Source of the DNA: Pseudomonadota bacterium
Lineage (GTDB): Bacteria; Pseudomonadota; Gammaproteobacteria; Burkholderiales; SG8-39
Assembly: GCA_021847125.1 (NCBI GenBank)
Contig: JAJZUK010000108.1
Coordinates: 1-5,472 of the forward strand
Length of the DNA: 5,472 nucleotides
Direction: 5' to 3'
This document shows, in pieces, positions 1-4,791 of this stretch (positions are counted from its first letter, which is position 1; each line of letters opens with the position of its first letter). The notes beneath the pieces are model-generated. The model was given only the letters and a program-made list of their open reading frames with translations, did no database searches and was not told the DNA's origin. Both the position numbers and the translations under genes were made by a program.

Positions 1-1517
1 TCATAGTTGGTGCCGTGCGCGTCGTTCAATGCGGTGACGATGAGTTCGGCGCTGACGTTGGTGACCGAGCGCCCGAAGATGCACAGGCCGAGCGAATCGG
101 CCGCGGCACATGCGACCTGGATGCCCAGGCTCGCCTCCGCCAGCTGCTCCGTGGTTTTGTCCTTGCAGTCGAATACCGGCAGGTTGCCCGTGGTGTGGTC
201 GGCGCCTTGCGCCGTGACCATCATGGAAATGCCGGTCACCTCAATCACGCGCGGGTCGTAGGCGCTGATCGCCTGCTGCTTGATCACCGGCACGCGCGCG
301 ACCTTGTAATGCGCGCCGGCGCGCGCGGCGCCCTGCGCGAAGATGCGGCCGCGCTCGTTGCCCTCGCGGATGTCGTCCATCGCCTGGTGCATGAACGCCT
401 CGTCGCCGAATTTGCCCAGGCCCGCTTCCATCAGCACGGCGAGCGTGGCGCCGATCTCGATGGTGTCGACGCCGAGGTCGTTGGCGACGGCGTTGACCCG
501 CGCGACCTGGTCCGGGTGCGTGAGGCCGCAGTTGCTGCCCATCAGGCCTAGCGTTTCGTATTCGAGCGGCGACACCAGTTCCTTGCCCTTGTCGTCGACG
601 TAGATGTTGCTGCATTCGATCATGCAGCCGGGCATGCAGGCGTGCGAAATGTGCCCGCCGCGGCTGGAGTTGAGTTCGCGGATGAAGTCGCCGCCGAGCT
701 GCAGCGGGCCTTGGGCGGCTTCGACCAGGCGGCCGTTGCTGAAGTTGCGCACCGGCAGCCCGCCGATGCGGTTGGTGATGTCGCCCATCATCGCGGTGCC
801 GGTGGTCTTGAACGTCTTGATTGCCGGCTCCTTCTCCAGGCGCGCGCCGTATTCGCGGATCGAGCCCATGAGCTTCTTGCGGTCGTGGAACGTCGGCATC
901 TTGTGCACGTCGATGACGATGGCCTTGACCTTCTTCGAGCCCATGACCGCGCCGACACCGCCGCGCGCGGCGAGGCGCGAGGGCCGCCCGTCGGTATCGG
1001 TGACGGAAATGCCCGCCATCAGGCCGAGGTATTCGCCCACCGGGCCGCACAGCGCGAACGCGACCTTCTTGCCGTATTTCTCGAACAGGAGCGCGGCGGC
1101 CTCGTTGGTGCCCTTGCCCATGTAGGGCGCGGCGTCTTCGTAGGTGAGCGCGCCTTCCTTGGTGATGCGCAGCACGCTCCACTCTTGCAATGCGCCGTAG
1201 AGCGTGAAGCCGGCGATCTCGAGCTGGCCCATGGCGAAGGCGAGCGTTCCTCCCGAGTTGGATTCCTTGATGCCGCCGGTGAGCGGGCTCTTGCAGCCTA
1301 CGCTCAGGCGGTTCGCGTTGGAAAAGTTGGTGCCCGCGAACGGCCCGGCGGAAAAGATCAGCGGATTCTGCGGCGACAGCGGGTCGACCTTGGCCGCGCC
1401 GAGCTCGAGCAGCGTCTTGGCGATGAAGTGCCGGCCGGCGCGGATCACGTCCGCCCCGTTCAATTCGTCCTTCTTGACCGAGCGGTCCGTCAGATCGATG
1501 TGCAGGTATTTGCGCAT
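1..1517 (-). CDS. Aldehyde ferredoxin oxidoreductase family protein (tungsten/molybdenum-pterin enzyme), C-terminus cut by window edge
   Basis: AOR-family enzymes oxidise aldehydes to carboxylic acids, or do related low-potential chemistry, in the cytoplasm using a W- or Mo-bis-pyranopterin and one [4Fe-4S] cluster. The frame is open for 505 codons from ATG at 1517 to the edge; family members have about 600 residues, so roughly the last 100 are missing. Family signatures are visible in order: N-terminal pterin-domain pattern 'DPLSPQNPLIFSAGPFAGT' (residues 45-63), 'ARGGVGAVMGSKKVKAIV' (184-201), cluster cysteines C294, C298 and C302 in 'ACMPGCMIEC', 'LEYET' (318-322), 'AYDPR' (419-423), 'GADHTTGN' (438-445) and the fourth cluster cysteine C479 in 'DSLGLCIFG'. 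The cysteine spacing is C-x3-C-x3-C, not the C-x2-C-x3-C of Pyrococcus AOR, so it belongs to another subfamily and the substrate cannot be named. The start is supported by an AGGGG ribosome binding site (1523-1527), 5 nt upstream. Family assignment is firm; aldehyde as substrate is inference. Confidence 0.95.
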   Translation of the reverse strand, partial: MRKYLHIDLTDRSVKKDELNGADVIRAGRHFIAKTLLELGAAKVDPLSPQNPLIFSAGPFAGTNFSNANRLSVGCKSPLTGGIKESNSGGTLAFAMGQLEIAGFTLYGALQEWSVLRITKEGALTYEDAAPYMGKGTNEAAALLFEKYGKKVAFALCGPVGEYLGLMAGISVTDTDGRPSRLAARGGVGAVMGSKKVKAIVIDVHKMPTFHDRKKLMGSIREYGARLEKEPAIKTFKTTGTAMMGDITNRIGGLPVRNFSNGRLVEAAQGPLQLGGDFIRELNSSRGGHISHACMPGCMIECSNIYVDDKGKELVSPLEYETLGLMGSNCGLTHPDQVARVNAVANDLGVDTIEIGATLAVLMEAGLGKFGDEAFMHQAMDDIREGNERGRIFAQGAARAGAHYKVARVPVIKQQAISAYDPRVIEVTGISMMVTAQGADHTTGNLPVFDCKDKTTEQLAEASLGIQVACAAADSLGLCIFGRSVTNVSAELIVTALNDAHGTNY

Positions 1518-1547
1518 GGTCACCCCTGGGAGATATGAAATCGGTTT

Positions 1548-1576
1548 CCTATAGCGCGCCGATTTTACCCTGTCCG
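1548..1576 (-). promoter_or_regulatory. Candidate sigma70-type promoter for the AOR gene
   Basis: Read on the minus strand, CGGACA (1576-1571; 4 of 6 matches to TTGACA) and TATAGG (1553-1548; 4 of 6 matches to TATAAT) are separated by exactly 17 nt. A transcript starting about 7 nt beyond the -10 would have a leader of roughly 25 nt containing the AGGGG ribosome binding site. The spacing is ideal but both hexamers are imperfect, so this is a plausible rather than firm call. It would make the AOR gene independent of the thioredoxin gene upstream. Confidence 0.38.
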
Positions 1577-1586
1577 CCCCCGCCGC

Positions 1587-1610
1587 GTGTGCGCGAAGCG
1601 CGCGGCACAC
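1587..1610. repeat. Imperfect inverted repeat between the thioredoxin and AOR genes
   Basis: GTGTGC (1587-1592) pairs with GCACAC (1605-1610), and the inner GCG (1593-1595) pairs with CGC (1599-1601), leaving a 3-nt bulge. It lies 63 nt after the thioredoxin stop codon and upstream of the AOR promoter candidate. No T-tract follows on the minus strand, so it is not a canonical intrinsic terminator. It could be a weak transcription barrier or a protein site, or may simply reflect high GC. Confidence 0.35.
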
Positions 1611-1672
1611 CGCCATATCCACGTTCGAATCAGGGGATAGGTTCCCCCCTGCTGCGACAGGTACGCGGGCGC

Positions 1673-2182
1673 TTATAGTTTCTGGCGAAACGCCTTGCCG
1701 ATCAGCTCCAGCGCTTGCGGGCTGTCCCATTCGCGCGAGCCATGGAACTTGCCGAGCACGCGGCCCTTGGCATCGACCAGGACCGTCAGGGGGATAGTAT
1801 CCGCACCCAGCATGTGCTCCAGCACCAGGTTCTTGTCGAGGTAATTGTCGAAGGTGATGCGGGTGCTTGCGATGAAGTTCGCCGCGGCGCGCGCATCGTC
1901 GTCGGTGGAGACGCCGATGATGTTGAATTTCTTGCCGCCGTAGCGGCGCGCGAGGCGTTCGAGCGACCCCATTTCCGCGCGGCAGGGCCCGCACCAGCTG
2001 GCCCAGACGTTGATGATCAGCGGCCGGCCGCGCAGTTCGGACAGCTTGCGGTAATCCCCGGCGAAACCGTAGAGCGGCGCCTCGCGCAACTGGCTGCCGA
2101 TTTCGACCTCGCCCGGCGTCTTGGCGTACGCGCCCGCGCACAGCGCCGACAGGCAAAACGCGATCAATACGATTGCTTTCAT
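1673..2182 (-). CDS. Secreted TlpA-like thioredoxin (thiol-disulfide oxidoreductase)
   Basis: 169 aa. Residues 1-20 form a Sec signal peptide (MK, hydrophobic core, AYA cleavage site before K21). There is no convincing lipobox: C15 is preceded by L. The mature part is a compact thioredoxin fold of the AhpC/TSA-Redoxin/TlpA type: 'KLSELRGRPLIINVWASWCGPC' spans 46-67, with the redox pair C64 and C67 in WCGPC, 'NIIGVSTDDD' at 87-96 and the cis-proline P131 in 'TIPLT'. Members work in the periplasm, usually reducing disulfides, for example in cytochrome c or copper-centre maturation, with electrons from a DsbD-type protein. No cytochrome maturation gene is visible here, so the partner is unknown. 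A GAGAG ribosome binding site lies 6 nt before ATG 2182. The gene sits 91 nt downstream of the bacteriohemerythrin gene and could be cotranscribed with it. Fold and location are secure; the specific role is open. Confidence 0.93.
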   Translation of the reverse strand: MKAIVLIAFCLSALCAGAYAKTPGEVEIGSQLREAPLYGFAGDYRKLSELRGRPLIINVWASWCGPCRAEMGSLERLARRYGGKKFNIIGVSTDDDARAAANFIASTRITFDNYLDKNLVLEHMLGADTIPLTVLVDAKGRVLGKFHGSREWDSPQALELIGKAFRQKL

Positions 2183-2198
2183 CTGCGCTCTCGATTTA

Positions 2199-2214
2199 GC
2201 CGCCGCACGGCGGC
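2199..2214. repeat. Short GC-rich hairpin in the thioredoxin gene leader
   Basis: GCCGCC (2199-2204) and GGCGGC (2209-2214) form a perfect 6-bp stem around a GCAC loop, 17 nt upstream of the start codon. It lies in the 91-nt gap between the hemerythrin and thioredoxin genes. It is close enough to influence translation, but short GC stems arise easily at this base composition. Confidence 0.3.
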
Positions 2215-2273
2215 CGGCCGCGCGGCGAATTTTCGCACAGCCGGAAGCTTATTTGCCGCGCGCCGCACGGCAC

Positions 2274-2699
2274 TCAAGTCCGTTTGAGGCGCAACTTGAG
2301 GAAATCGCGGTATTTCATGTCTTCATCGAGCAGGTGGTCCACCACCAGTTTCTTGATGCGCTGCGCGTTCTCGATCCAATCGTAGCTGCGTTCGCTGCTG
2401 TTGAAAGCGTCCATCACCCCCAGCAGCTGCAGCGTCAACTCGGCGTGCAGCTCGGCATGATGGTTGACCTCGGGATAGCCGTGCCGGGACAGCAGCCGCT
2501 CTTCATGCTCAAAATGATTCTTTGCATCAGCGATCACGAGATTCAAGGCGCGCTCGATCGCCGGCTTTTCCTGGCGCGACATGATCGCGTGATTGAGAGC
2601 GTCGATCAGGGAAATGAAGCGCCGGTGGTCGTCGTCGATTTCGGGGATGCCCAGGCTCAGGCTGTCGTCCCACACCAGCTGCCACACGTCCTCGTTCAT
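2274..2699 (-). CDS. Bacteriohemerythrin (di-iron oxygen-binding protein)
   Basis: 141 aa from the chosen start. This is a single-domain hemerythrin: a four-helix bundle that binds O2 reversibly at a non-haem di-iron site in the cytoplasm, used for O2 storage, delivery or sensing. The complete set of seven iron ligands is present. Numbered from the chosen Met they are H25 ('DDDHRRF'), H62 and E66 ('HFEHEE'), H81 and H85 ('HHAELH'), and H122 and D127 ('HLLDED'). The N-terminal 'LVWDDSLSLGIPEIDDDH' is typical of bacterial members. An in-frame ATG at 2747 would add 16 residues (MAPCGDSDSAQMPGDI), but it has no ribosome binding site, whereas ATG 2699 is preceded by GGGGG 5 nt upstream and gives the normal family length. 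There is no fused methyl-accepting, GGDEF or membrane domain, so it is a stand-alone carrier. It lies between a TPR protein and a thioredoxin; a shared role in handling oxygen near the AOR enzyme is inference. Confidence 0.96.
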   Translation of the reverse strand: MNEDVWQLVWDDSLSLGIPEIDDDHRRFISLIDALNHAIMSRQEKPAIERALNLVIADAKNHFEHEERLLSRHGYPEVNHHAELHAELTLQLLGVMDAFNSSERSYDWIENAQRIKKLVVDHLLDEDMKYRDFLKLRLKRT

Positions 2700-2703
2700 G
2701 ATA

Positions 2704-2709
2704 TCCCCC
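2704..2709 (-). promoter_or_regulatory. Ribosome binding site that decides the hemerythrin start
   Basis: On the minus strand GGGGGA (2709-2704) stands just before ATG 2699. The longer reading frame from ATG 2747 has no purine-rich site in the preceding 15 nt. This supports starting the protein with MNEDVWQLVW and a product of 141 rather than 157 residues. Confidence 0.7.
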
Positions 2710-2771
2710 GGCATCTGCGCCGAATCCGAATCGCCGCACGGCGCCATTAAGCCATGATGCGGCGCGGCCGA

Positions 2772-2800
2772 ATTTGATTTCGCGCAAATACCGGATGCAA
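2772..2800 (-). promoter_or_regulatory. Weak candidate promoter for the bacteriohemerythrin gene
   Basis: On the minus strand TTGCAT (2800-2795; 3 of 6 matches to TTGACA) and TCAAAT (2777-2772; 4 of 6 matches to TATAAT) are 17 nt apart, in the locally AT-richest part of the 134-nt gap between the TPR and hemerythrin genes. A transcript from here would have a leader of about 65 nt. The matches are weak and no operator is recognisable. Confidence 0.27.
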
Positions 2801-2806
2801 GCCGGG

Positions 2807-2835
2807 AAGCGCTCCCTCTGTTTGGATCAGCGCTT
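2807..2835 (-). repeat. Inverted repeat across the end of the TPR gene, possible weak terminator
   Basis: AAGCGCT (2807-2813) and AGCGCTT (2829-2835) are perfect 7-bp arms around a 15-nt loop, and they overlap the TPR stop codon. Because AGCGCT is itself palindromic, the arms are also near-direct repeats. No T-tract follows on the minus strand, so termination would have to be inefficient or Rho-assisted. It may instead stabilise the 3' end of the mRNA. Confidence 0.35.
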
Positions 2836-3637
2836 AGTTCCAGTCGCCGCCGCCGGAACTATCGTCCCAGGAGGAACTGTCCGACAGGCCGAAGTCGCTG
2901 CCTCCCATATCGTCCGGCGCGGCATCCCAGTCGCTGGAACTCGGGATGAAGCTCTGGCCGCCCTGGAGCTGATTGCCGCCGGTGAGGCGGTGCATCAGGG
3001 CCTCGCCTGCGACCATCCCCGCCCCCAGCGCCGCGCCGGTAGCGAGCCCGCCGAGAATTCCGGAGCCGACGCCGCCTGCGGTCGAACCCATAGGCGCGGC
3101 GCCGCCGCCGGATCCGTAGGGCTGCAGCGGCGCGCCCGTGCCGCCTGCGGGCGCCAATGTCGGGCCATTGCGCCGGGTCAGCGTGCGCACGAAATAAATG
3201 AGGGCGGCAATGAACGCGGCACCCGCCAACAGCATGCCCAGCGGAATTCTGCTGCCCAGTCCCGCTGGCGCGCCGTACGCGCGCGCCAGCGTTGGCGTCG
3301 CGGTGCGGGCGGCGGAGAGGCGTCGCTGCAAGTCCTCCACCGCCTGGGGTTTTGCAAACGGCAGTCCCGGCGCCAGGCGCTCGGCCGTGGCCAGCTCCGC
3401 CGCCGCGTTGGCGTCGCGGCCCTGCTTCGCCAGCAGTTGAGCCTCGACATAGTGGGCTTTGCCGCTGTTGGGGTGGTCGCGCAGAACTTTGTCCATCATG
3501 CCCTGCGCTTCGTCGAAACGTCCGGCCGCAGCCGCTTGATAGACCTCGTGCATCGTCGGCTCGCCGGCCGCTAACGCAGGACCGGCCAGCAGGGCGCCGG
3601 CCAGCAATATGCAACTCAACAGTGCGTTTTTAAACAT
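2834..3637 (-). CDS. Secreted TPR-repeat membrane protein with Gly-rich linker and Asp/Ser/Gly-rich tail (unknown function)
   Basis: 267 aa, with parts in this order: signal peptide 1-23 (hydrophobic core, 'ALA' before A24); two TPR-like helical units at about 27-90 ('VYQAAAAGRFDEAQGMMDKV' and 'AHYVEAQLLAKQGRDANAAA', with the alternating small and large residues of TPRs); a charged helix 97-113; a Pro/Ala-rich stretch 114-130; one transmembrane helix 131-150 followed by RTLTRR; a Gly/Ala-rich low-complexity segment 163-213; and a tail 232-267 rich in Asp, Ser, Gly and Trp ('SDWD', 'SSSWDDSSGGGDWN'). The TPR half should face the periplasm. The basic 'RTLTRR' after the helix suggests the tail is cytoplasmic. 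A GGAG ribosome binding site lies about 8 nt before ATG 3637. I do not recognise a named family with an assigned function. TPR units usually mediate protein contacts, so a scaffold or complex-assembly role is possible but unproven. The reading frame itself is convincing. Confidence 0.85.
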   Translation of the reverse strand: MFKNALLSCILLAGALLAGPALAAGEPTMHEVYQAAAAGRFDEAQGMMDKVLRDHPNSGKAHYVEAQLLAKQGRDANAAAELATAERLAPGLPFAKPQAVEDLQRRLSAARTATPTLARAYGAPAGLGSRIPLGMLLAGAAFIAALIYFVRTLTRRNGPTLAPAGGTGAPLQPYGSGGGAAPMGSTAGGVGSGILGGLATGAALGAGMVAGEALMHRLTGGNQLQGGQSFIPSSSDWDAAPDDMGGSDFGLSDSSSWDDSSGGGDWN

Positions 3638-3658
3638 AGCTCAGACTCCAGGAAGGAT

Positions 3659-3678
3659 TCCATCGGCGTGCCGATGGA
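3659..3678. repeat. Perfect 8-bp inverted repeat upstream of the TPR gene
   Basis: TCCATCGG (3659-3666) pairs with CCGATGGA (3671-3678) around a CGTG loop. It ends 22 nt upstream of the TPR start codon, just beyond its ribosome binding site. Its place suggests an mRNA leader hairpin or an operator. It has no T-tract, so it is not an intrinsic terminator. No known regulator motif is recognised. Confidence 0.5.
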
Positions 3679-3877
3679 CATGCAGCCATTCAAGCGCCAT
3701 GGTGTTGCTGATCGCAGCACTGGCACTGCGGCCCAGGCGAGCAGATAGACATGCATACACCGGGCGAGTTCCGACGTTCACTTTGCAATACGCGCAGCGG
3801 GCGTGATGTCCCGCCTGGATCGAAGCTGCGGCATAGGTGTTTTCCCTAGAGCCTGTTCGCAGGCGTCCCGATGTAGA

Positions 3878-3896
3878 GTAGGAGCCGCTGCGGCGG
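3878..3896. repeat. REP-like palindromic element
   Basis: GTAGGAGCCGCTGCGGCGG contains the perfect palindrome GCCGC-T-GCGGC (3884-3894) preceded by GTAGGA. This layout, GTAGGAG followed by a GC-rich hairpin, resembles the heads of repetitive extragenic palindromes dispersed in many proteobacterial genomes. Only one copy is in the window, so membership of a dispersed family cannot be shown here. Confidence 0.35.
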
Positions 3897-4100
3897 AAAT
3901 ATCTACTTACAATTTTCACACTGAACCAAAGCAGCCTCGACCTATCATATCGTTAAGTTGTCGCGCGGCGTGCAGATTGGATGCGATGCGCTCCCCGACC
4001 AGGTTTCAACGCAATGCAGACGACACGAAATGACACGCGAGGTGCTCGAACAATTCTTGCGCGACTCAAGCCTGTACCTGGGTCAACCACAGCCAAAGGC

Positions 4101-4134
4101 GGCCAGCCGGTTTTTCCCCTTTTCTGCGCTGGCC
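4101..4134 (+). repeat. Hairpin with pyrimidine-rich loop just before the terminator
   Basis: GGCCAGC (4101-4107) pairs with GCTGGCC (4128-4134) around a 20-nt loop made almost only of C and T (TTTTTCCCCTTTT in its middle). It stands 5 nt before the strong terminator stem and would form in the same RNA. The arrangement looks like the 3' half of a structured small RNA or leader. Confidence 0.45.
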
Positions 4135-4139
4135 TGCCC

Positions 4140-4183
4140 GGAAGGCTCCCGGTCCCTCCCTGCCGGGAGCCTTCCACCTTTTT
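4140..4183 (+). terminator. Strong Rho-independent terminator on the plus strand
   Basis: A perfect 13-bp GC-rich stem pairs 4140-4152 with 4163-4175 around a 10-nt loop (TCCCTCCCTG), and ACC then TTTTT (4179-4183) follow. On the minus strand the stem is followed by GGGCAGGCC, so it acts in the plus direction only. No recognisable plus-strand gene lies to its left; all genes from 3637 down to 1 are on the other strand. It therefore ends an unannotated transcript, or attenuates a long leader of the BON gene that starts 134 nt downstream. Confidence 0.85.
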
Positions 4184-4202
4184 CGCCGGACGGAGATTCC
4201 GC

Positions 4203-4274
4203 AAGCGGCAAACGCGAAGTTGCATCCTGACCGCGGCGTCGCCGGCAGGCGCTATCGGCCGCGAAGCGGCAAAC
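4203..4274. repeat. Direct repeat of 11 bp in the BON gene leader
   Basis: AAGCGGCAAAC occurs at 4203-4213 and again at 4264-4274, 61 nt apart, with CGCGAAG also close to both copies. They fall between the terminator and the BON start codon. A spacing of about six helical turns would place two copies of a protein site on the same DNA face, but chance duplication is equally possible. Confidence 0.4.
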
Positions 4275-4316
4275 CGGAATCTGGTTTTAACGCAGTACTC
4301 AATGGGGAGTCTAGTA

Positions 4317-4631
4317 ATGCATCAACTGAAGAAGAGTGCCTCCGCGGTTTTCCTTGCGGTCGCGCTGGTCGGCATGGCCGGCTGCGCGGCAACGCCTACC
4401 AGCGAAAGCACGGGGCAGTACATCGATGACGCGGCAATCACGGCCAAAGTGAAGGCGGCGATTCTGGACCAGCCTACGCTGAAGGCGCTCGATATCCACG
4501 TAGACACGTTCAAAGGGACGGTCCGCCTCAGCGGCATCGTCGCAGCGCGCGCGACCATCGACCGCGCCACCGAGGTCGCGCGCGGCGTCGCCGGCGTGAA
4601 ATCGGTCAGGAACGAGATGCGGGTCATGTAA
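4317..4631 (+). CDS. BON-domain lipoprotein (OsmY-like)
   Basis: 104 aa. Residues 1-22 are a lipoprotein signal peptide (MHQLKK, hydrophobic core, lipobox M-A-G-C with lipidated C23); the residues after the Cys are A-A-T, without an Asp retention signal, so outer-membrane anchoring is likely. Residues about 36-104 form one BON domain: 'DDAAITAKVKAAIL' helix, 'ALDIHVDTFKGTVRLSGIV' strands with the conserved G-x-V-x-L-x-G pattern (67-73), 'ARATIDRATEVARGVAGVKSVRNEMRV'. BON domains bind phospholipid and support envelope integrity, for example in OsmY and DolP, which carry two copies; this protein has one. GGGGAG (4304-4309) is 7 nt before ATG 4317. An in-frame ATG at 4302 overlaps that site and is less likely, and longer extensions upstream have no lipoprotein logic. 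It stands alone, with a strong terminator upstream and a hairpin after its stop. Stress-induced expression is common in the family but not shown here. Confidence 0.92.
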   Translation: MHQLKKSASAVFLAVALVGMAGCAATPTSESTGQYIDDAAITAKVKAAILDQPTLKALDIHVDTFKGTVRLSGIVAARATIDRATEVARGVAGVKSVRNEMRVM

Positions 4632-4640
4632 TTCGGGGCC

Positions 4641-4671
4641 TGCCGGCATAGGGCTTAACCCTATATCGGCA
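4641..4671. repeat. Long imperfect hairpin just after the BON gene
   Basis: TGCCG (4641-4645) pairs with CGGCA (4667-4671), and after a 2-by-2 internal mismatch ATAGGG (4648-4653) pairs with CCCTAT (4659-4664) around CTTAA. It starts 10 nt after the BON stop codon. No T-tract follows on either strand, so it is an mRNA 3'-end structure, a poor terminator, or an operator for the downstream tctBA genes. Confidence 0.5.
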
Positions 4672-4791
4672 ACGCGGCGAGTCAGGTCTTTCCCTAATAG
4701 GAAGCCTGCGCTTATCCATGTCCAATGCAGGGAGAATAGAGGCGGAGGACAACCTCAGCTGGGAGCTTGACGTATTCGGAGGGGGACAGTA

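Larger units (their letters stand above)
3638..4316. other. 679-nt region without a convincing gene, between divergent TPR and BON genes
   Basis: Short open frames exist on both strands but look non-coding: they use rare codons (AGA, AGG, CTA), lack the strong third-position G/C bias of the neighbours, lack good ribosome binding sites and match no family I know. What can be seen is the inverted repeat at 3659-3678, a small GCCTG-TTCG-CAGGC hairpin at 3851-3864, a REP-like palindrome at 3878-3896, an AT-rich patch at about 3897-3957 suited to a promoter, a hairpin at 4101-4134, a strong plus-strand intrinsic terminator at 4140-4183 and an 11-bp direct repeat at 4203-4213 and 4264-4274. It must hold the promoters of both flanking genes and probably one extra plus-strand transcript. 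Confidence 0.7.

Noticed and set aside
241..1182. Long 313-aa minus-strand frame, and several long plus-strand frames, within the AOR region
   Set aside because: They are Arg/His/Ala-rich shadow frames of the AOR gene, which shows clear family motifs in its own frame over all 505 codons.
1620..1640. GTTCGAATC at 1624-1632 looks like the T-loop of a tRNA
   Set aside because: The flanking bases (CCACG and CAGGG) do not pair as a T-stem, and no acceptor, D or anticodon arms can be built around it.
1632..1650. AGGGGATAGGTTCCCCCCT as an inverted repeat or terminator after the thioredoxin gene
   Set aside because: The arms pair over only 5 bp in any one register and no T-tract follows on the minus strand.
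3641..3919. 92-aa minus-strand reading frame from a GTG start, ending 3 nt before the TPR gene start
   Set aside because: It has rare codons (AGA, AGG, CTA), weak third-position bias, no ribosome binding site and no recognisable family; it also covers the leader palindrome and REP-like element.
3803..4033. 76-aa plus-strand frame whose end overlaps an ATG (AAATGA), suggesting translational coupling
   Set aside because: The composition is Arg/Cys/Ser-rich as in non-coding GC-rich DNA, there is no ribosome binding site, and it runs through the AT-rich promoter-like patch.
4030..4230. Plus-strand frame starting MTREVLEQFLRDSSLYLG, which looks protein-like at its beginning
   Set aside because: It reads straight through the strong terminator stem at 4140-4183, its second half is low-complexity Ser/Pro/Gly, and it lacks a ribosome binding site. 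A very short peptide inside the transcript remains possible but unsupported.
3981..4316. Upstream extension of the BON gene frame to give a 216-aa protein
   Set aside because: The extension has no signal peptide, crosses the terminator, and would bury the clear lipoprotein signal and lipobox, while ATG 4317 has its own GGGGAG site.
4767..4772. TTGACG as a -35 element for tctB
   Set aside because: It lies only 20 nt before the start codon and overlaps the space needed for the ribosome binding site; no -10 can follow.
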